Positions 12,709-25,328 of a DNA stretch of 64,000 nt are shown here, piece by piece (position 1 is the first letter of the stretch; every line of letters starts with the position of its first letter). Below the pieces are notes generated by a model. The model was not told the DNA's origin and did not search any database. It was given only the letters and a program-made list of their open reading frames with translations. This DNA is from Gyrodactylus bullatarudis (Eukaryota; Platyhelminthes; Monogenea; Gyrodactylidea; Gyrodactylidae), in assembly GCA_012064415.1 (NCBI GenBank), contig SSNU01000162.1, positions 133,286 through 197,285 of the forward strand, written 5' to 3'. The position numbers and the translations under genes are program-made.

Positions 12709-15555
12709 CCAAAGTTTAGTTTAACTAATTCGTCTAAATTCTATGAAATTTTATTATCTCAGAACTGAATCCTAATGCAGTTTGGAGAATGAAATTATCC
12801 GCGATTATGATTAAGTTTATAGAAAATACTATACCTTATCCGACTCAAACCTTTTAATTTTCTATTAAAATTTTCCACAGGGAAAACAATTATTTAAACT
12901 TGATCGAAATCGAAATTGATAAAAATAATTTGAAAAATATCAAGATTTCGTTTCAGTGATTACTAATCATTGATTAGATACTTGGTAGATAAATGGATTC
13001 CAGAGAAATATTTTGTGATTATTCAAAATTTTTCATTCTGATTTCAAATTTTTTCCTTCTATATTGATAATAATATTTCAATCTGAGTTACAAATTATGA
13101 AAATTAATTTAAAAATGTATTTTCTATCAATATTTATTCATCATCTATTAAATTTAAAAAACAAATAATTTCATTAAATAAAATTCTCATTTTAATCCTC
13201 ATTATTTAGAACTTTAATATTTTTTAAATATCTTTCTACAAGAAAAAACAGAAGAGAAAATATTTTCAGTAGTTTCTTCGCTGTTTCTGCAATTCATTCT
13301 AAATTTTGGCTTCTAAATTTTGATAAGTTTCCCTGTCTCTGATAAATTCAAAATTAGTCGGTCGTTCCAAAGCAAGAATTCTTTTTATTTCATAATTGTA
13401 AATGCTTTAAATCAGCATACTTTGTAATTCAAATTAAAATATTATCAATTAGGAATGAAAAAATCTGAAATCAGAATGAAAAATGTTGAATAATCTAGGA
13501 TCACAATAAGACCAATCATTACCATAAAACTATTGATAAATTCGTCAATCTTTAATCATAAAAATTTCATTAATGATTAAAAATGATAAAAAAAATCAAA
13601 AATTCATTTTTAACACGATGATAGGGTGATACTCAAAATCTGATTCAGCATATCTAATCGTGATCCTAAAAATCAACTTTTGATCACTTTAAAGTCAACA
13701 AAAATTTTAAACTCAATTCTAAAAATAATAGGATTCGAAATTAGCCATAATTTCATTCAAAATTCTTTTCTTAATACCGTGAAAGTGGGCTTTTTGATCT
13801 AGATTCCGGAAAATCTTGATAATATTCGATTTCTTGTTGAAAAAAGTGAGAATTTTGTTAAAATCGTTAATTCCCATCTTCATATTAACTAGGCTTTCTA
13901 TTTCAACTCGATTAAGATGAGTTTACTAAGTTTATCCTTTGGTTAAAAACCAAAATGGAACATAAGATACGAAGAAATATCTCTCCCTAGTTCATCAATG
14001 ATGAGAGATGAATTATTCAAATAAACGCATAAAATTAGCTTTATTAAAAATCAATAAAAATTTTATGAGCAATTAAGATTATAATCTGTGGAAGTATTGG
14101 GCGGAATGCGTGGTTATTTTGTAGAATGAATTACTCTGAGTTATTTTATACGATAAATACTAGGTTAGGGTAGAATATTTCAAACTCATTTTCGTGTAAC
14201 GAATTCTCTAATAGATCTTTACATTCATTATTTTATATTATTATTTTATTATTATTTTATATTAAGCCATATCTTAAAAAATGCTTCTCCATTATGTCAT
14301 TCATGTTTGAAATATTTTGAATTCTAATGGAAAACGAAGAATGATTTTTCCTCTTCAAAAATATACCAAGCATCATTTGGTTACTAAATTCTATGAGAGT
14401 ACCCTCGTGAGTTGTTTGGAGGAAAAGAGTTTACCTTGTCCTGATAGATCATTTAAATTAAGAAATTACTTCTTAAAATTCAATATATAGTGATCTGATT
14501 GGAAAAATTTTTAAATGATAAAAATCTAAAATTTTTCAGAGACATACATAGGCTCTGTTTCCAAATACGCTTTTTCCTTAACTCAAAATATTAAACCTAA
14601 AAATTTCTGTAGAAATAAAGATCCTATGGAAGCAAGTTCCCAAAAACAGGTTGGTCAAAAAGGTTTTTAATTGAAATCAACAAATTTTATCTTAAAATTA
14701 CTTGTGCGGTCGCTTGAAAGTGGCCAAAAGATGTTTTATGTGATCTCAATAAGACAAGGAAATAAAATATGCTGAATCTGTTCTAATGCATAACCTCATT
14801 ATCGTTTGGGAACTGATTTCGATTTTTTGAAAATCAATGAAATTTCGATGAATCAAAATTCCTCGAATCTTTCCTCGTGGATCTTTCGAAAATTTAACTT
14901 GCAATATTCGGCGTTTTTGTTTAATTCTGATCACAAAAAAAATATTTTGGCCACACTCTACATTTCAAATATTAAAATCATCAATCAAAATATTCACTCT
15001 ACAGTATTAATAATATTATATTGATAAATAAAAATTTTGAGTTCAAAGTTCGAAAAATGCGCCAAATCGAAATTTAAAAAAAATTTCATGAAAAATATTT
15101 TTTTCAGAAGCAACCTTTCTTGATAAATTTCCTCTCAAAATACTTTCAAGAATAGCTTAACAATTAACATTATCAAAATTAATTTGAAACAAAAAGTTTG
15201 AGGGCTCTCTTCTACTCAAGATGAATTTTCTCACTCTAAAACTTTGATTTTTTGAATTCTTCTTCTTTTTAATCCATGCATGATTGAGCAGGATAGATAT
15301 AAGAAGAAAAAAATATTCTTGTCTTATTTTTAGTTTGCTTTAAGCTGGAACGCGATATTAAGAGCTAAGATTTCTTTCTTCAATTTACAAAACAATATTT
15401 TATTCATAGTCCAGTTATTTAAAACCAGAATTAGAACTAGTTGACTAATTTTGATCCCAAATATCGCATTTTCAAGAATTTTATCATAAAGTATCAGAGA
15501 ATACAAGATACGAACATTTTTAATTCGGAAATGTATAAGAAAGATTTATATTTAA
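12709..15555. other. Gene-less AT-rich DNA with repeat fragments
   Basis: No supported gene. 12971-13010 repeats 5546-5585 exactly. 14278-14325 is a fragment of the family at 6660 and 47793. About 15010-15090 resembles the repeat family at 23.0-23.5 kb. Short reading frames here lack codon structure or domain signal. Confidence 0.5.
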
Positions 15556-15759
15556 AACCATATGCGCATTTCTTCAAGCATCATCAGTGGCATTGCTTTA
15601 AAAATGATAAGATTCATCCAAGGTAATAATTTACAAATATTGAAAGAAATGGTAAAAGATGAATAAAATTAGAATATGCAAGCTGGAAAACACCAAAACT
15701 CTCCAATAAATAGCAAGAGCTCAAATAGGCTAGGGGAGTTAAAGGTTTTAAGAATAGTT

Positions 15760-16084
15760 TTTTTGAACACACAGATTTGGCTTAAAGTGATTGATGAAGA
15801 ATTTCTCTTTGACCTATACATCTATCATCTCCAGGGTTTTTGTACAAATTGGAAAAATTCGAAACTGAAGCAGTATGTTTCTCTTGTTTGATATACCTAG
15901 TCACTGCAGTATCCTTATTCAGATTATCATTGGATCTTGTAGACAGCTCCCTTATTGTTCTACCTATGTAAGAAGCACCACAGTCACATTGGCATTTATA
16001 AATTAGTAGAGTCTTCTCTTCCGGCTTGAGTAAATCTTTATGAATCAAACTAAACAGTCTCTGTGTTTTAAATACAATTTTCAA
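15760..16084 (-). pseudogene. GIY-YIG endonuclease domain of Penelope-like element
   Basis: The frame 16084-15782 encodes the nicking endonuclease that follows the RT in Penelope-like elements. It reads LLIYKCQCDCGASYIGRT, then RELSTRSNDN and a histidine-containing stretch QEKHTAS. The spaced cysteines before YIG are typical of the Penelope subfamily. The catalytic-glutamate segment (KEKFFIN) is readable only after a frameshift near 15815, beside an in-frame TAG. The copy at 41.8-42.07 kb has the same segment in frame, which confirms the break here. Confidence 0.82.
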
Positions 16085-16257
16085 TTGTATATTATTGTAA
16101 TGTTGATCAATGAGATTGTTGAGTCTTCTTCTAATGTCATTACTAAAACCGTCGCCTTTGAAGTGGAGTCTTTTGAAATTTTTGTTTTCTCAATTTCATG
16201 TGTTTTGACATCTTCATCCCTATTATCTGAAATATTGATGAATTTGTCTAAAAATTT

Positions 16258-17466
16258 CTAAGGATAACTATTTTCCATCAGACACAACTTTGAATTCTCT
16301 ATTTCATTAGGCCATTCCTCCAGACTTGCTATTATTTTCATCCTCTTCCCTAGACCAATTACTAAGCCAACTTTATGCGATATAGGACTGAAACTGGAAT
16401 AATGAAGATATTTTCCATTGTCAGTCTTCTTCTTGAAAATATTTCTTAGGATTGATACATCATCTTTTCTGGTTAGCTTAACATCTAAAATACTCAAAGC
16501 ATCATTTGACTCCTTTTCCATAGTAAACTTAATGTTTTGATGAAACGCGTTCATTTTTAAGAGAAAGTCATCTGCTGATACATTGGGCTTCATCAAAATA
16601 AAAGTGTCATCAACATACATCTGATGTAAAAATCAGTGAAAGAATTAATATTTTCTGACATTTTATTTTATGTTCTAACCAACCTAGAAAGATATCTGCT
16701 AATAGATGACTAAGAGGTGAACCCATCGCTATTCCATCTTTGTTCTGTAAAGATAGAGGAGCATCTGTAAAGCAAATCCTTATAAGATCTGCTATTTCCA
16801 GGCTTGGTAACTCAAAACTTTCGTGTTCGTCAATAAAAGATTTAATGATAGCCATAGTTTCCTCTATAAGTTTCCTATGTATACTAGGAAATAAAGAACT
16901 TATATCTAATGAGATCATCTCATTAAAACCTATATTTAAATCCTTAAATTTATCAACAAATGAAAAAGTATCTTTGACAACATATTTAGCATAATATGTG
17001 TGAATAGGTTTTTAGATATCAATTAACCATTTAGCTAAATTATATTGTGGCCATGACGACATGTCCAAGATCGGCCGACTCGGAAAAACCTCAGGGACTA
17101 CATTATCGACTATTTTATGTGTCTTAGGATGTAGATATAATCTAGACATCCTAGTATGTTTCTTAGCTATAAAGCTCCTAGTTTTATCCGAAATGATATT
17201 TCTATCAAACAAACCCTTGGCTATTTTATACATGGAACGTTCCATGGATTCCATAATGGAATTTCCATTGTCTTATAACAAGAAGATCTATCTTGTCCTG
17301 TATTAACAAACCCTCCCCTATAATAATTCTCCTTATACATTATCACTAGGGCAACCAAATGCCTTTTTTGTCCATAGATTAATACAGGTGTATTGAGCCT
17401 GAAAATGTTATTAAAAAGTCTCCTGATAGCTTGGTTCACGAGTTGGGTATGCCTTTTTTCATCCAA
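16258..17466 (-). pseudogene. Penelope-type reverse transcriptase, frameshifted
   Basis: Successive reading frames on the minus strand give the RT of a Penelope-like element. The fingers block RLYLHPKTHK with PSRPILD is near 17100. The catalytic motif A region SLDISSLFPSI is at about 16910. GIAMGSPLSHLLADIFL is at about 16710, and the motif C YVDD begins at about 16617. The frames shift between 17221-17254, around 17000 and near 16615, so no continuous protein is made. The family copies RNA at telomere-like or nicked targets through its RT and partner endonuclease; this copy should be inactive. Confidence 0.87.
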
Positions 17467-18180
17467 AAAATTCTTTTTTAGGCTTTTTGAATTTACTTCT
17501 TAAAAAGCCATTTTTGCATTAAAATAAATAAGAATCCCCTGACCAATCTCAGATTCAATCAAAAATTAATAAAAATATGATATTATACGCTTAAATTTGC
17601 ACTCAGGATACGATTTCAATGAAAAAAACGAAGGCTGTTAACTGTAAAATCATCATGATATTCTACATTTGATGCTTCTAATAACAAAAGTTCACAACGA
17701 GGACTTTCGAAACTTAATTTTAACAGAAATCCAAGCTAAAATTAAATACCAAGTTCGGAAATTTAATTGAAACATACCTGTACTCTCCAAAGCTAGAGAA
17801 AATCATAAGCAAAATGGTCCAAAAGAATAATTTAAAAATATAATCAATCAGATTGCAGAGATTCTAGATATTTATACTTAATTCATTGGATGATCATCCT
17901 TAACCAATGATAATTAAAAATCCGTTGCCGTTTTTCCAAAATTTTGCCTGAAAATACCTTTTTTTCATTCAATAAACTGCTTTTTCTGGTTGCTCTAATT
18001 ATCACTATACCCTTTCCCTTATCAGGCTTAGTTAAAAAGATGTTATCATTAGATTTTAGTTCTTTAAATGCTGCAAAATGTTCTTTAGTAAATCAGCTTA
18101 AATCCTTAACCCATCCCTGGGTGAACTATGGGACATGAAGGGTTCATTAACAATTTTATTCTTAGATAGAATATAATTTC

Positions 18181-18726
18181 CTCTAAATAGTAATAAACAG
18201 ACAATAATTCGTATTGATAAAGATCGAAATTGATAGCTAAATTTATATCTTGAATTTCTTCATTGATTTGAGCTATATAGGGTGGAGAGGAAGTTTAACA
18301 TATGTCAAAAGCTTGATCACAGTTCCGTTTTCTTATAGGGAAATTTGATAAATTTATTTCTCCTCTAGATTTCTGAGGAAAGTCTAACATTGTTAACTCT
18401 ATGTTACAGTTAATCTTTTATCTCTTTTGTTAATAGGAATAAAAAGAGTTTGTAGAGAGAAAATTCAATAGGCTTAACTTGAAAAAACACATCAAAATAC
18501 TTTGAAAAAAACTCTATTCAAGTTATCATATTTCAAGTATTATTTAAGATTATTTTGAGATAGATTTATCATTACTTAAATTTATTTTAAAATATTCAAT
18601 GCTATTGAATATTATTTATTAAGTAATATTTTACTCTCTTATAGAATTGACACTTGCTTATCCGAATTCTAACATCTAGATGTGAGAAGACAAACATCTA
18701 TTGAGTTAATTCATAAGGATATCTCA
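18181..18726. other. Gene-less AT-rich DNA
   Basis: No exon or terminal repeat recognised. The segment near 18130 (GGGACATGAAGGGTT) resembles the terminal repeat of the MITE at 52344-52615 but has no partner end. Confidence 0.4.
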
Positions 18727-18869
18727 CAGTAATTCTGGAAACTTTATGAATTCTGCAGACTCTCAGGGATTCTGAAAACTAATTATTCATTGCAATTGAA
18801 AAATATTTTGCATTTTTTCTATGGACGTTTAGGGAGTCTGTAGACTCAGATAAGTTTCCAGAATCACTG
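18727..18869. mobile_element. Short foldback element, relative of 1543-2241
   Basis: The element is 143 bp. It begins CAGTAATTCTGGAAACTT and ends with the complement of CAGTGATTCTGGAAACTTAT, with TA after the right end and CA at the left. It carries the same CTGCAGACTC and GTCTGTAGACTC modules as the larger element at 1543-2241. I infer a deletion derivative of that family. Confidence 0.65.
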
Positions 18870-19237
18870 TAACAGATAGGACAGCGGTGAGCATATTATT
18901 CTATTTATGCAATCATAGATTTATGGGATGTCCATTGTATTGCACGAGATACATTGGTACTAATCATGTGGATTTAGTAAGAGCCAAATCAAAAATCATC
19001 CTGCATGTCCAAGGGGGTAGAGAGAAGAGACAGGTTAGGAGGTTTGACACACCATAGGCAAGATTCATGTTCCTTATAACGTGAGGTAACGTCCAGGATA
19101 TCATTTATTAAAGAATAAATAAAAAAAACCTTAAGAGAATTGTTTATTTTGCGTGTATCAGTATCAGGGAATGAATAATTCAGGATCATTGTAATTAATT
19201 TCCCATTTGTATCCCAAGAATATTTCAATCATTAACA

Positions 19238-19427
19238 ATGAAAGTATTTGTTGTATCCTTCCTATCAGGCATAATTATGAACAACACGTGTTTGGGACAA
19301 GGTAATTTAAAACTAATATATTTATTAAAACAAGATTAACAAATTGGGGATAGTTATTATTTCACTTCTTGTTTTAATAATAACCTTGATAGTTTGGCAA
19401 ATATTTGGAAGTCGAGAATTCATCTAG
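19238..19427 (+). CDS. Candidate small signal-peptide/TM protein, two exons (tentative)
   Basis: The exon 19238-19301 starts ATG and encodes MKVFVVSFLSGIIMNNTCLGQ, a plausible signal sequence, and it is followed by a GTAATT donor. Joining to an AG at 19352-19353 (52-nt intron) gives in-phase VIISLLVLIITLIVWQIF and a stop at 19425-19427, 45 residues with a second hydrophobic helix. Short signal-peptide first exons are common in flatworm secreted-protein genes. The acceptor lacks a pyrimidine tract and nothing else supports the gene, so this may be chance. No homologue is recognised. Confidence 0.2.
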
Positions 19428-20337
19428 TTCATCTTCTCAACAGTATTTTTTATCTTTCTTCTGATCAGTTGAGATTAATAAAGTATTAGCTACTATTTTG
19501 TATGAGTAAAGCTATTTAAAATAAGAATTTAATATTTTTACTTTTATTTTTCTCTCTAGATAGTCGAAAAGACAACTAAATTAAGCTCGAAATTTTTATC
19601 ATCTTAGAATACTTAAGAAAAATGAATGTAATTTGACCAAACAAACTCACAAAAATTCCTCATTTTCCTAAAAATTGTTAAACTTCTAAATTTTGGGTCG
19701 TTACCCTTCGTAATATTGGGAAATTCAGATGTTTTGATTTCCCAAAATGATTATGAATCTCTCTGGTAAAATTAGATTCATTTCTTAATCCCTAGTATCG
19801 TTATTTAACTGCTTTTTCAAAAGCTGAAAAAATGGCCGAATTTTTGTCAGATTGAATTTTTTTTTTCAATGAGCTCATTACGTTGTGAAAAAACTTGTTT
19901 TTCTGACTATTGGAAGAAAAATAAATCGAGTTTTTATATTGTAAATAACTTTAGATTTAGCCCGAATAATATCAACCTTCATGTCTAAATTAACATGATT
20001 AAATATGATTATTAAAAATTCTGACTTTATACTGATCCACTTAATAAATGGCCAATGTCTCAAGATTCTAATTATCCTAATCAATTATTTTTTCATATGA
20101 AGACATAAGTTGCCTTATTTCCTCAAAGATATTTTTAAGTTGCTGACCTGGAGTCATGCTGGAGCTGAGAACGAGCGAAAGATTTATTTTGGTGAATAAA
20201 GCTTTATTTTCGTCGGTTCTCTTCAGACCAAACACCGACTTTCGATATATATTTATACATAAAATAAGGTTGGGAACATTAAGGATTAGCCAATAGCATT
20301 TATTCATTAGGAGTTGACCAATTGGAGTTGAATTTGT

Positions 20338-20655
20338 TCATACTCTCCGGGCTGTGAGGAATCCGTCTATTTTTTGGTTACCGGTTGGTAATCCTTTCCT
20401 CTGTTTCCCCGTCTTTTTGTGTTGCTTAGGCGATATGGAGAGATTTCTTTTTCGCGTAGTAGTGGGGGTTTGTACTTCTGGTTGGGAAAGATATCTTTTT
20501 CGATCATCAAGGCTTATATTTGGTTCCTTGTTGCCAGGGGATCGTAGGCTTGTTTGAATGTTTGGGCTTTTGCAACTAGAGGAAGTATTATCAACTAATG
20601 TTGAGATTTGGGTTGTTTCTGACCAATCAGATGGCTTTATTTTTGTCATGCTCAC
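20338..20655 (-). CDS. Unrecognised basic ORF, possibly retrotransposon ORF1-like
   Basis: A 105-codon frame on the minus strand in a locally less AT-rich patch. It is rich in Ser, Thr, Lys and Arg (RKRNLSISPKQHKKTGKQRK) and ends GNQKIDGFLTARRV. The composition resembles the linker of non-LTR retrotransposon ORF1 proteins, but no RRM, PHD or zinc knuckle is seen. Just downstream, 20307-20077 has another frame ending with a helical stretch (LKNIFEEIRQLMSSYEKIID). A shared origin, by intron or stop, is possible but not shown. Confidence 0.27.
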   Translation of the reverse strand: MSMTKIKPSDWSETTQISTLVDNTSSSCKSPNIQTSLRSPGNKEPNISLDDRKRYLSQPEVQTPTTTRKRNLSISPKQHKKTGKQRKGLPTGNQKIDGFLTARRV

Positions 20656-20659
20656 ATGT

Positions 20660-22950
20660 TAACACTTAAGCTTGCTTTTCATTGGCACAATTTTAGTGTG
20701 TATTAAAACTTGTAATGAATCACAGAATGAGCTTGAATCTGATTGGTTGTTTCATATCATATATCATGATATATTCCAAATCCCTCATGACTTATTTTTC
20801 GAGTATGTCATACTGTGTAATAAACATTTAAGAAATAATGATAACACAGGGGGTCATGAAAAATTCAAAATTGCGGTAAAAAAAAGTAAAATAAAACTGA
20901 TTCTGGTGTAAAATTTTGCGCTGATCCCGAATCTGTGCTCAGATCTGTAAAATTTACTATAATTTCTGAGAAATTGAAAAAAACGATATTTCCCAAAATT
21001 CCAAATTTCCCAAATTTTTAAAATTAATTTTCGCAAAAACCGTAAATTTTATTGTATTAATTGTTTCACAATTAGATGAGAAATTAAATTCTGCGTCGAT
21101 TGATATGACTTTTGTAGGGGCGGAGTTTTATCGGCTTTCGGAAATTAACGCCAAATAAAGGTAATGTTCGAATTTTTGGGTTTTTTTGTTGAATTTTCAC
21201 CATGTTTTAGAGAACAAATAGACTTTCCGAAGAGATTTTTAAAAATTTTAAAAAACTACCAGGATCAAAATTTTGTGAGCTTTCCGAATCTGCCATTGGT
21301 TTTTGATTATCTAATTTAGAAGAGATGTAAAAATCGCATTTTTGAAATCTGTTTTTAGACAGAGTTTTTACGTCTTAAGCTCCCATTATAAGCAAAGCTT
21401 GCTTCAAAATCTAGTAGAAAAAAATTCCTTGCTTTCTGAGATAAACTAACTAAACACTTGTTAAAAACTATTCCTTTAACTTATTTGTATTGCAAGAAAA
21501 ATTACAAAAATACATTTCTAATTCTAAAGTTTTTTTTTTCAAGGCAATCAAAAACTCACCTAACTTCCCAGGAATTGGCGATAAATCCAAATGACCGAGT
21601 TCATCTTCTTTAATATTAAAAGAATTTGGGTGTCTTATAAGACTGTTATTTGCACGATTTATTACTGACTAAAGTTCATCCTTTCTTATAATTATAATTA
21701 TATCATGAGATCCAACATTTTTTTCATTTAATGTATACATTAAATACATTGTATACTAATGATATGGTTTAAAAAATATCATTTCATATGTCATTTTTCA
21801 CGTTTCGAATAGCAGATCCCTAATCTGAATAAATACATAGAAAGATTTTGAGATAAGTGGGTTTCAGAGAATTCTTTTCCAAGCTGCCTCTATGCGACCA
21901 CACGAGGACTTCGTAAAAATTTAAGAAAACATCTTTCAAGTCCAACTATCTTTGTAAAGATTGATAAGAAACTAAAGAATATTGCTTAATTTGTAGCAGT
22001 TTCAGAATGGTTTTGTTTCACAGAAACTTTTAGGTTCACATATGGGCCTTGAGAGTAAAAATTTTACATGGTAGAAATGACTATTTTCAGGAGTAAATCA
22101 ATATCATGAATAAATTCACAGGAAATAGTCGGAAAGTCTTTATTTCTTGTATCTAACTAAATTTAACTCTAACAAAGAAAAAATTAATAGATTTCAAATT
22201 CTCAAGATGCAGTTTCCTTTAGATTAATGCAAGAGAAGGAAAACGTTGGATTTTGTCTCTAGTAATAAGAAAAAAAATAAGTGTTTTATGAATAACTTAA
22301 TTTTGAATACCATATATTTCATAATGCCAGATACACGTACTTATACATATATTAATAAAAATGTAAGAGATGATTAGATTCAAAAGTGAAGAATAGATAA
22401 AAATCATGTATTCTTCACTATTCTTGGCGTGCATCCAAGTAATGACCTTCAAATCCTTTTTCGTATGAAACCATCCTTAGTCATATAAATCTGACATGAT
22501 ATTTTTGTAAGTTTTTTCAAAATATCTAACAGGCTTGATTTTCAATCAAGATCTGTCAGTCCAATATTTTGGGAGTTTTTTCAAACGTTTTTCAAAAGAA
22601 AGTTTCAAATTCACGTAAATTATGTAAAAATTATCCCTCTGTGTATTTTTCCATATAATTCGAAGTCAAGATTATTTTTTCAATCCACTGCAATAATATT
22701 TTCAGTCATTCGTGGTTAAATTTTCTAAATAGAATACATAAAAGTAATAATTCAAAGAATTTCCATAGACAAAATTGTGAAGTAAAAACCTAAGGACATG
22801 TAAATTCATTTTTTGAAGATGGATGAAATCATCTTTCGTACCATGTAAAATTAATTTTCTCAAAATTGTTGATATAATTTCTCACCTCTTGGACAGCAAT
22901 TCTTTACAATTTTCATTATATTTAATTTGAGCAAAAAAATAGGGTTCTTC
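20660..22950. other. Gene-less AT-rich DNA
   Basis: No exon with coding character. The part at about 20840-21330 has degenerate similarity to the repeat family of 22952-23519. Nothing else is recognised. Confidence 0.45.
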
Positions 22951-22951
22951 A

Positions 22952-23519
22952 GATTCACAGAAAAAATACTTTTTTGAATTCAAAAACGGAATGAGCTAAT
23001 AGGATGTGGATATTCGAAAAAATTCAATCTGTCCAAAATTAGGCCGAATTTCGAAAATTACCACTTTTTTAACTTTTGAGCCCAAAATTTTTATCGATTT
23101 TGATGATTCGAAGCAGTTAAGTGATGATATTTGGTATCAACATTGAATTCACTTGTAGAAGTTCACTGAAGCTCGTCATTGCTGTGGAAAATCGAACCAT
23201 TTGAATTTTTCGATTATCCCGAAGGAAAATAATCCAAAATCTGGTAGTTTAACTTTATCTCGGAAACAGTAAGATCTTGGCTATCTCTATGGCTTAATTC
23301 GAATTCTTTGTCTAATACTGATCCCAAATATCAATACTTAACTGCTTCGAATCATCGAAATTGATAAAAATTTTGGGTTCAAAATTTGAAAAAGTGGAAG
23401 TTTGGTACATATTCGAAATTATTTTTGTCAGATTGAATTTTTTTCGGAATTTTTTCGAATATCCGCATCTTATTAGCTCATTCCATTTAGAATTCAAAAT
23501 ATTATCTTTTTCTGTGAGT
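22952..23519. repeat. Inverted repeat with arms of about 200 bp
   Basis: The left arm 22952-23145 and the right arm 23311-23519 are imperfect reverse complements. For example GGAATGAGCTAATA (left) pairs with TATTAGCTCATTCC (right), and GATGATTCGAAGCAGTTAAG pairs with its complement near 23340. The central spacer is about 165 bp. The short reading frames here come from the arms. Related single-copy pieces occur at about 4985-5095, 15010-15090 and 49240-49400, so this is one member of a dispersed non-coding family. Confidence 0.65.
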
Positions 23520-24479
23520 CCGGAGGAAAATATCGAGTTTTTTGGAAAAATAGTAAATTCTCATCTTCATGTTATAGAAAATGATTTAAAATTTATAATG
23601 TCTATCTCCCTGCTAGGTTGACATAATTAATCTTTGATCTATTATTATCAAAGCTTGAAGAACGGTAAATATGTCCTCTTAGACATGGTTCTTGTGAATA
23701 AGAAGGTCTCAAATCTCTTAGGCATTTTGTAAAGTCTAGAATTTCAATTTGAATAATTTTTTTTTGAATCATTCTTTTAAATAATTTTATTTTCCGGATT
23801 AATTCTTTATATACCTATTCTCTGGTTGATAATAAAGCAGCTTGTCTTACTTAATATTAAAAATGATCCTTAGTTTTTTAGAATAAACAACTGTTTATTT
23901 TATCTAGCATTAATTCTTATTAAATAGATGACATCATTCGTCATATATTTGGCCAACTTTTTTCTCGTTTTCCATCAATGATAATACAGGATTCGTGAAA
24001 TTGATGGGTTGGCGGGGTGAATTTTATCATTATTACAGTATAAACATATGTATGATAAAAATCTAATTCGGTAAAAGGGATTTTGAAAAGAGAAGAAAAT
24101 AACTCCGTCTGTCAGAATAGACTTAAAGCTAGAGACAGCTAAGGATTCCCATTTGTACTTTTCCAATGACAATTAAATCTTTGTTTATCTTGCTTTTTTG
24201 TTATCCTGCTGTCAAATTGAAAGAAAATTTGAATTTCTTTTGTAAGTTTTATCACTACTTGTATTTTAATGTAAATACATTACGTATTGAACAGATTCAG
24301 AGAGCTAGAAATTTAGAGTTGAACAAAGCTCTGCTACAATTATTCTCGATGAATTTGAGAATTTAAGATTTAAACAAAATTCTCATTTTTTGGTCAAGTC
24401 TCGAAAAGTTTTGAAGATTTTTTGAAAAGAAACACATTGACCGATATAAGTGAAAAAAATTGGGAAACGTTTTAAATTT
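23520..24479. other. Gene-less DNA with one weak small ORF
   Basis: No recognised gene. The plus frame 24166-24366 (66 codons) begins MTIKSLFILLFCYPAVKL, which could be a signal sequence, but I found no consistent splice partner and no homology, so it is not called as a gene. Confidence 0.35.
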
Positions 24480-24722
24480 CGAGATGGCGCGAATTTTACA
24501 TTTTTTAAAACTTTGAGTTGAAATTTTTTGTTTATTTCAAGGTGTGAAAGGATTCAAATTACATTTCCAAATCACCTATAGAAAAAGGAAAAATCATCAT
24601 TACTAATTTTTTTGAAAAAACCGTCAATTTGAACTGATTTTGGTTCATTCTGGTTTATTAAAATCCAAGCAGTAAAAATAGTAAGTAGGCTTTCGCACGT
24701 GAATGAGGTGTCCTATAACCTT
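24480..24722. repeat. Dispersed repeat, copy 2
   Basis: Reverse-complement match of 8163-8400. The conserved ends include TGGCGCGAATTTTACATTTT (about 24485) and CACGTGAATGAGGTGTCCTA (about 24698). The internal spacing is preserved, which indicates two insertions of one element rather than local duplication. Confidence 0.6.
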
Positions 24723-25328
24723 CACAACCATATTTGGTCTTCATGTCTAATGTTAGATTTCCTTAACATGTTGAAATCGCTAGAAATTTTGCTCCAAATT
24801 CTCAACTTCATATTAACTATAGCTTTAGTTCAAAATTTAATTGTTTCGAGCGGAGAAACTCTAATCAATGCTTTATGCTCGTAAGATCTCTTCGTCTAAT
24901 AAGTTTTTATTTAGATTTGAGAAGAAAACTGAATCTTAAATCTTTTATAGAATCGTAAATATTCTGGGATTTGCTTTGAACATCAAAATATCATTAGATT
25001 TTAAGCAGTAAAAATCTTGAAAAATAAACAAACTATCCTAATTGAAGAATGCAAACGAAATACTCAGAGATTTACTCCAAATTTTTACAGAAATTATAAA
25101 AGTACACTTCTACTGTTAATTATTATTTAGATCCAAATAGAAATAGTTATAGAACAATAAAAACTTTTTATCAGTAAACGGATATTCTATTATATCCCCA
25201 AGACAAAAGAAAATTATCACAAGAAATTTTCCCTAGTTTCATCAAATTTTATCTGAAAATTTTCTGGCTCAATCTAGAAAATAAAACATTGAAAAACGTT
25301 TTTTATTTGAAAATTTTGATAATTTGGT

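Larger units (their letters stand above)
15556..18180 (-). mobile_element. Penelope-like retroelement, degraded, copy 1
   Basis: Minus-strand pieces appear in the canonical order of an endonuclease-bearing Penelope-like element. First is an N-terminal block with TKPDKGKGIVII (about 18060-17940), then reverse transcriptase (17466-16258), then a GIY-YIG endonuclease (16084-15760), then a terminal block (15556-15620). A non-coding insert of about 430 bp (about 17500-17935) interrupts the N-terminal region, and several frameshifts break the single ORF. The terminal block contains CACTGATGATGCTTGAAG on the minus strand, shared with copy 2 near 42.98 kb. Non-functional by sequence. Confidence 0.87.
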
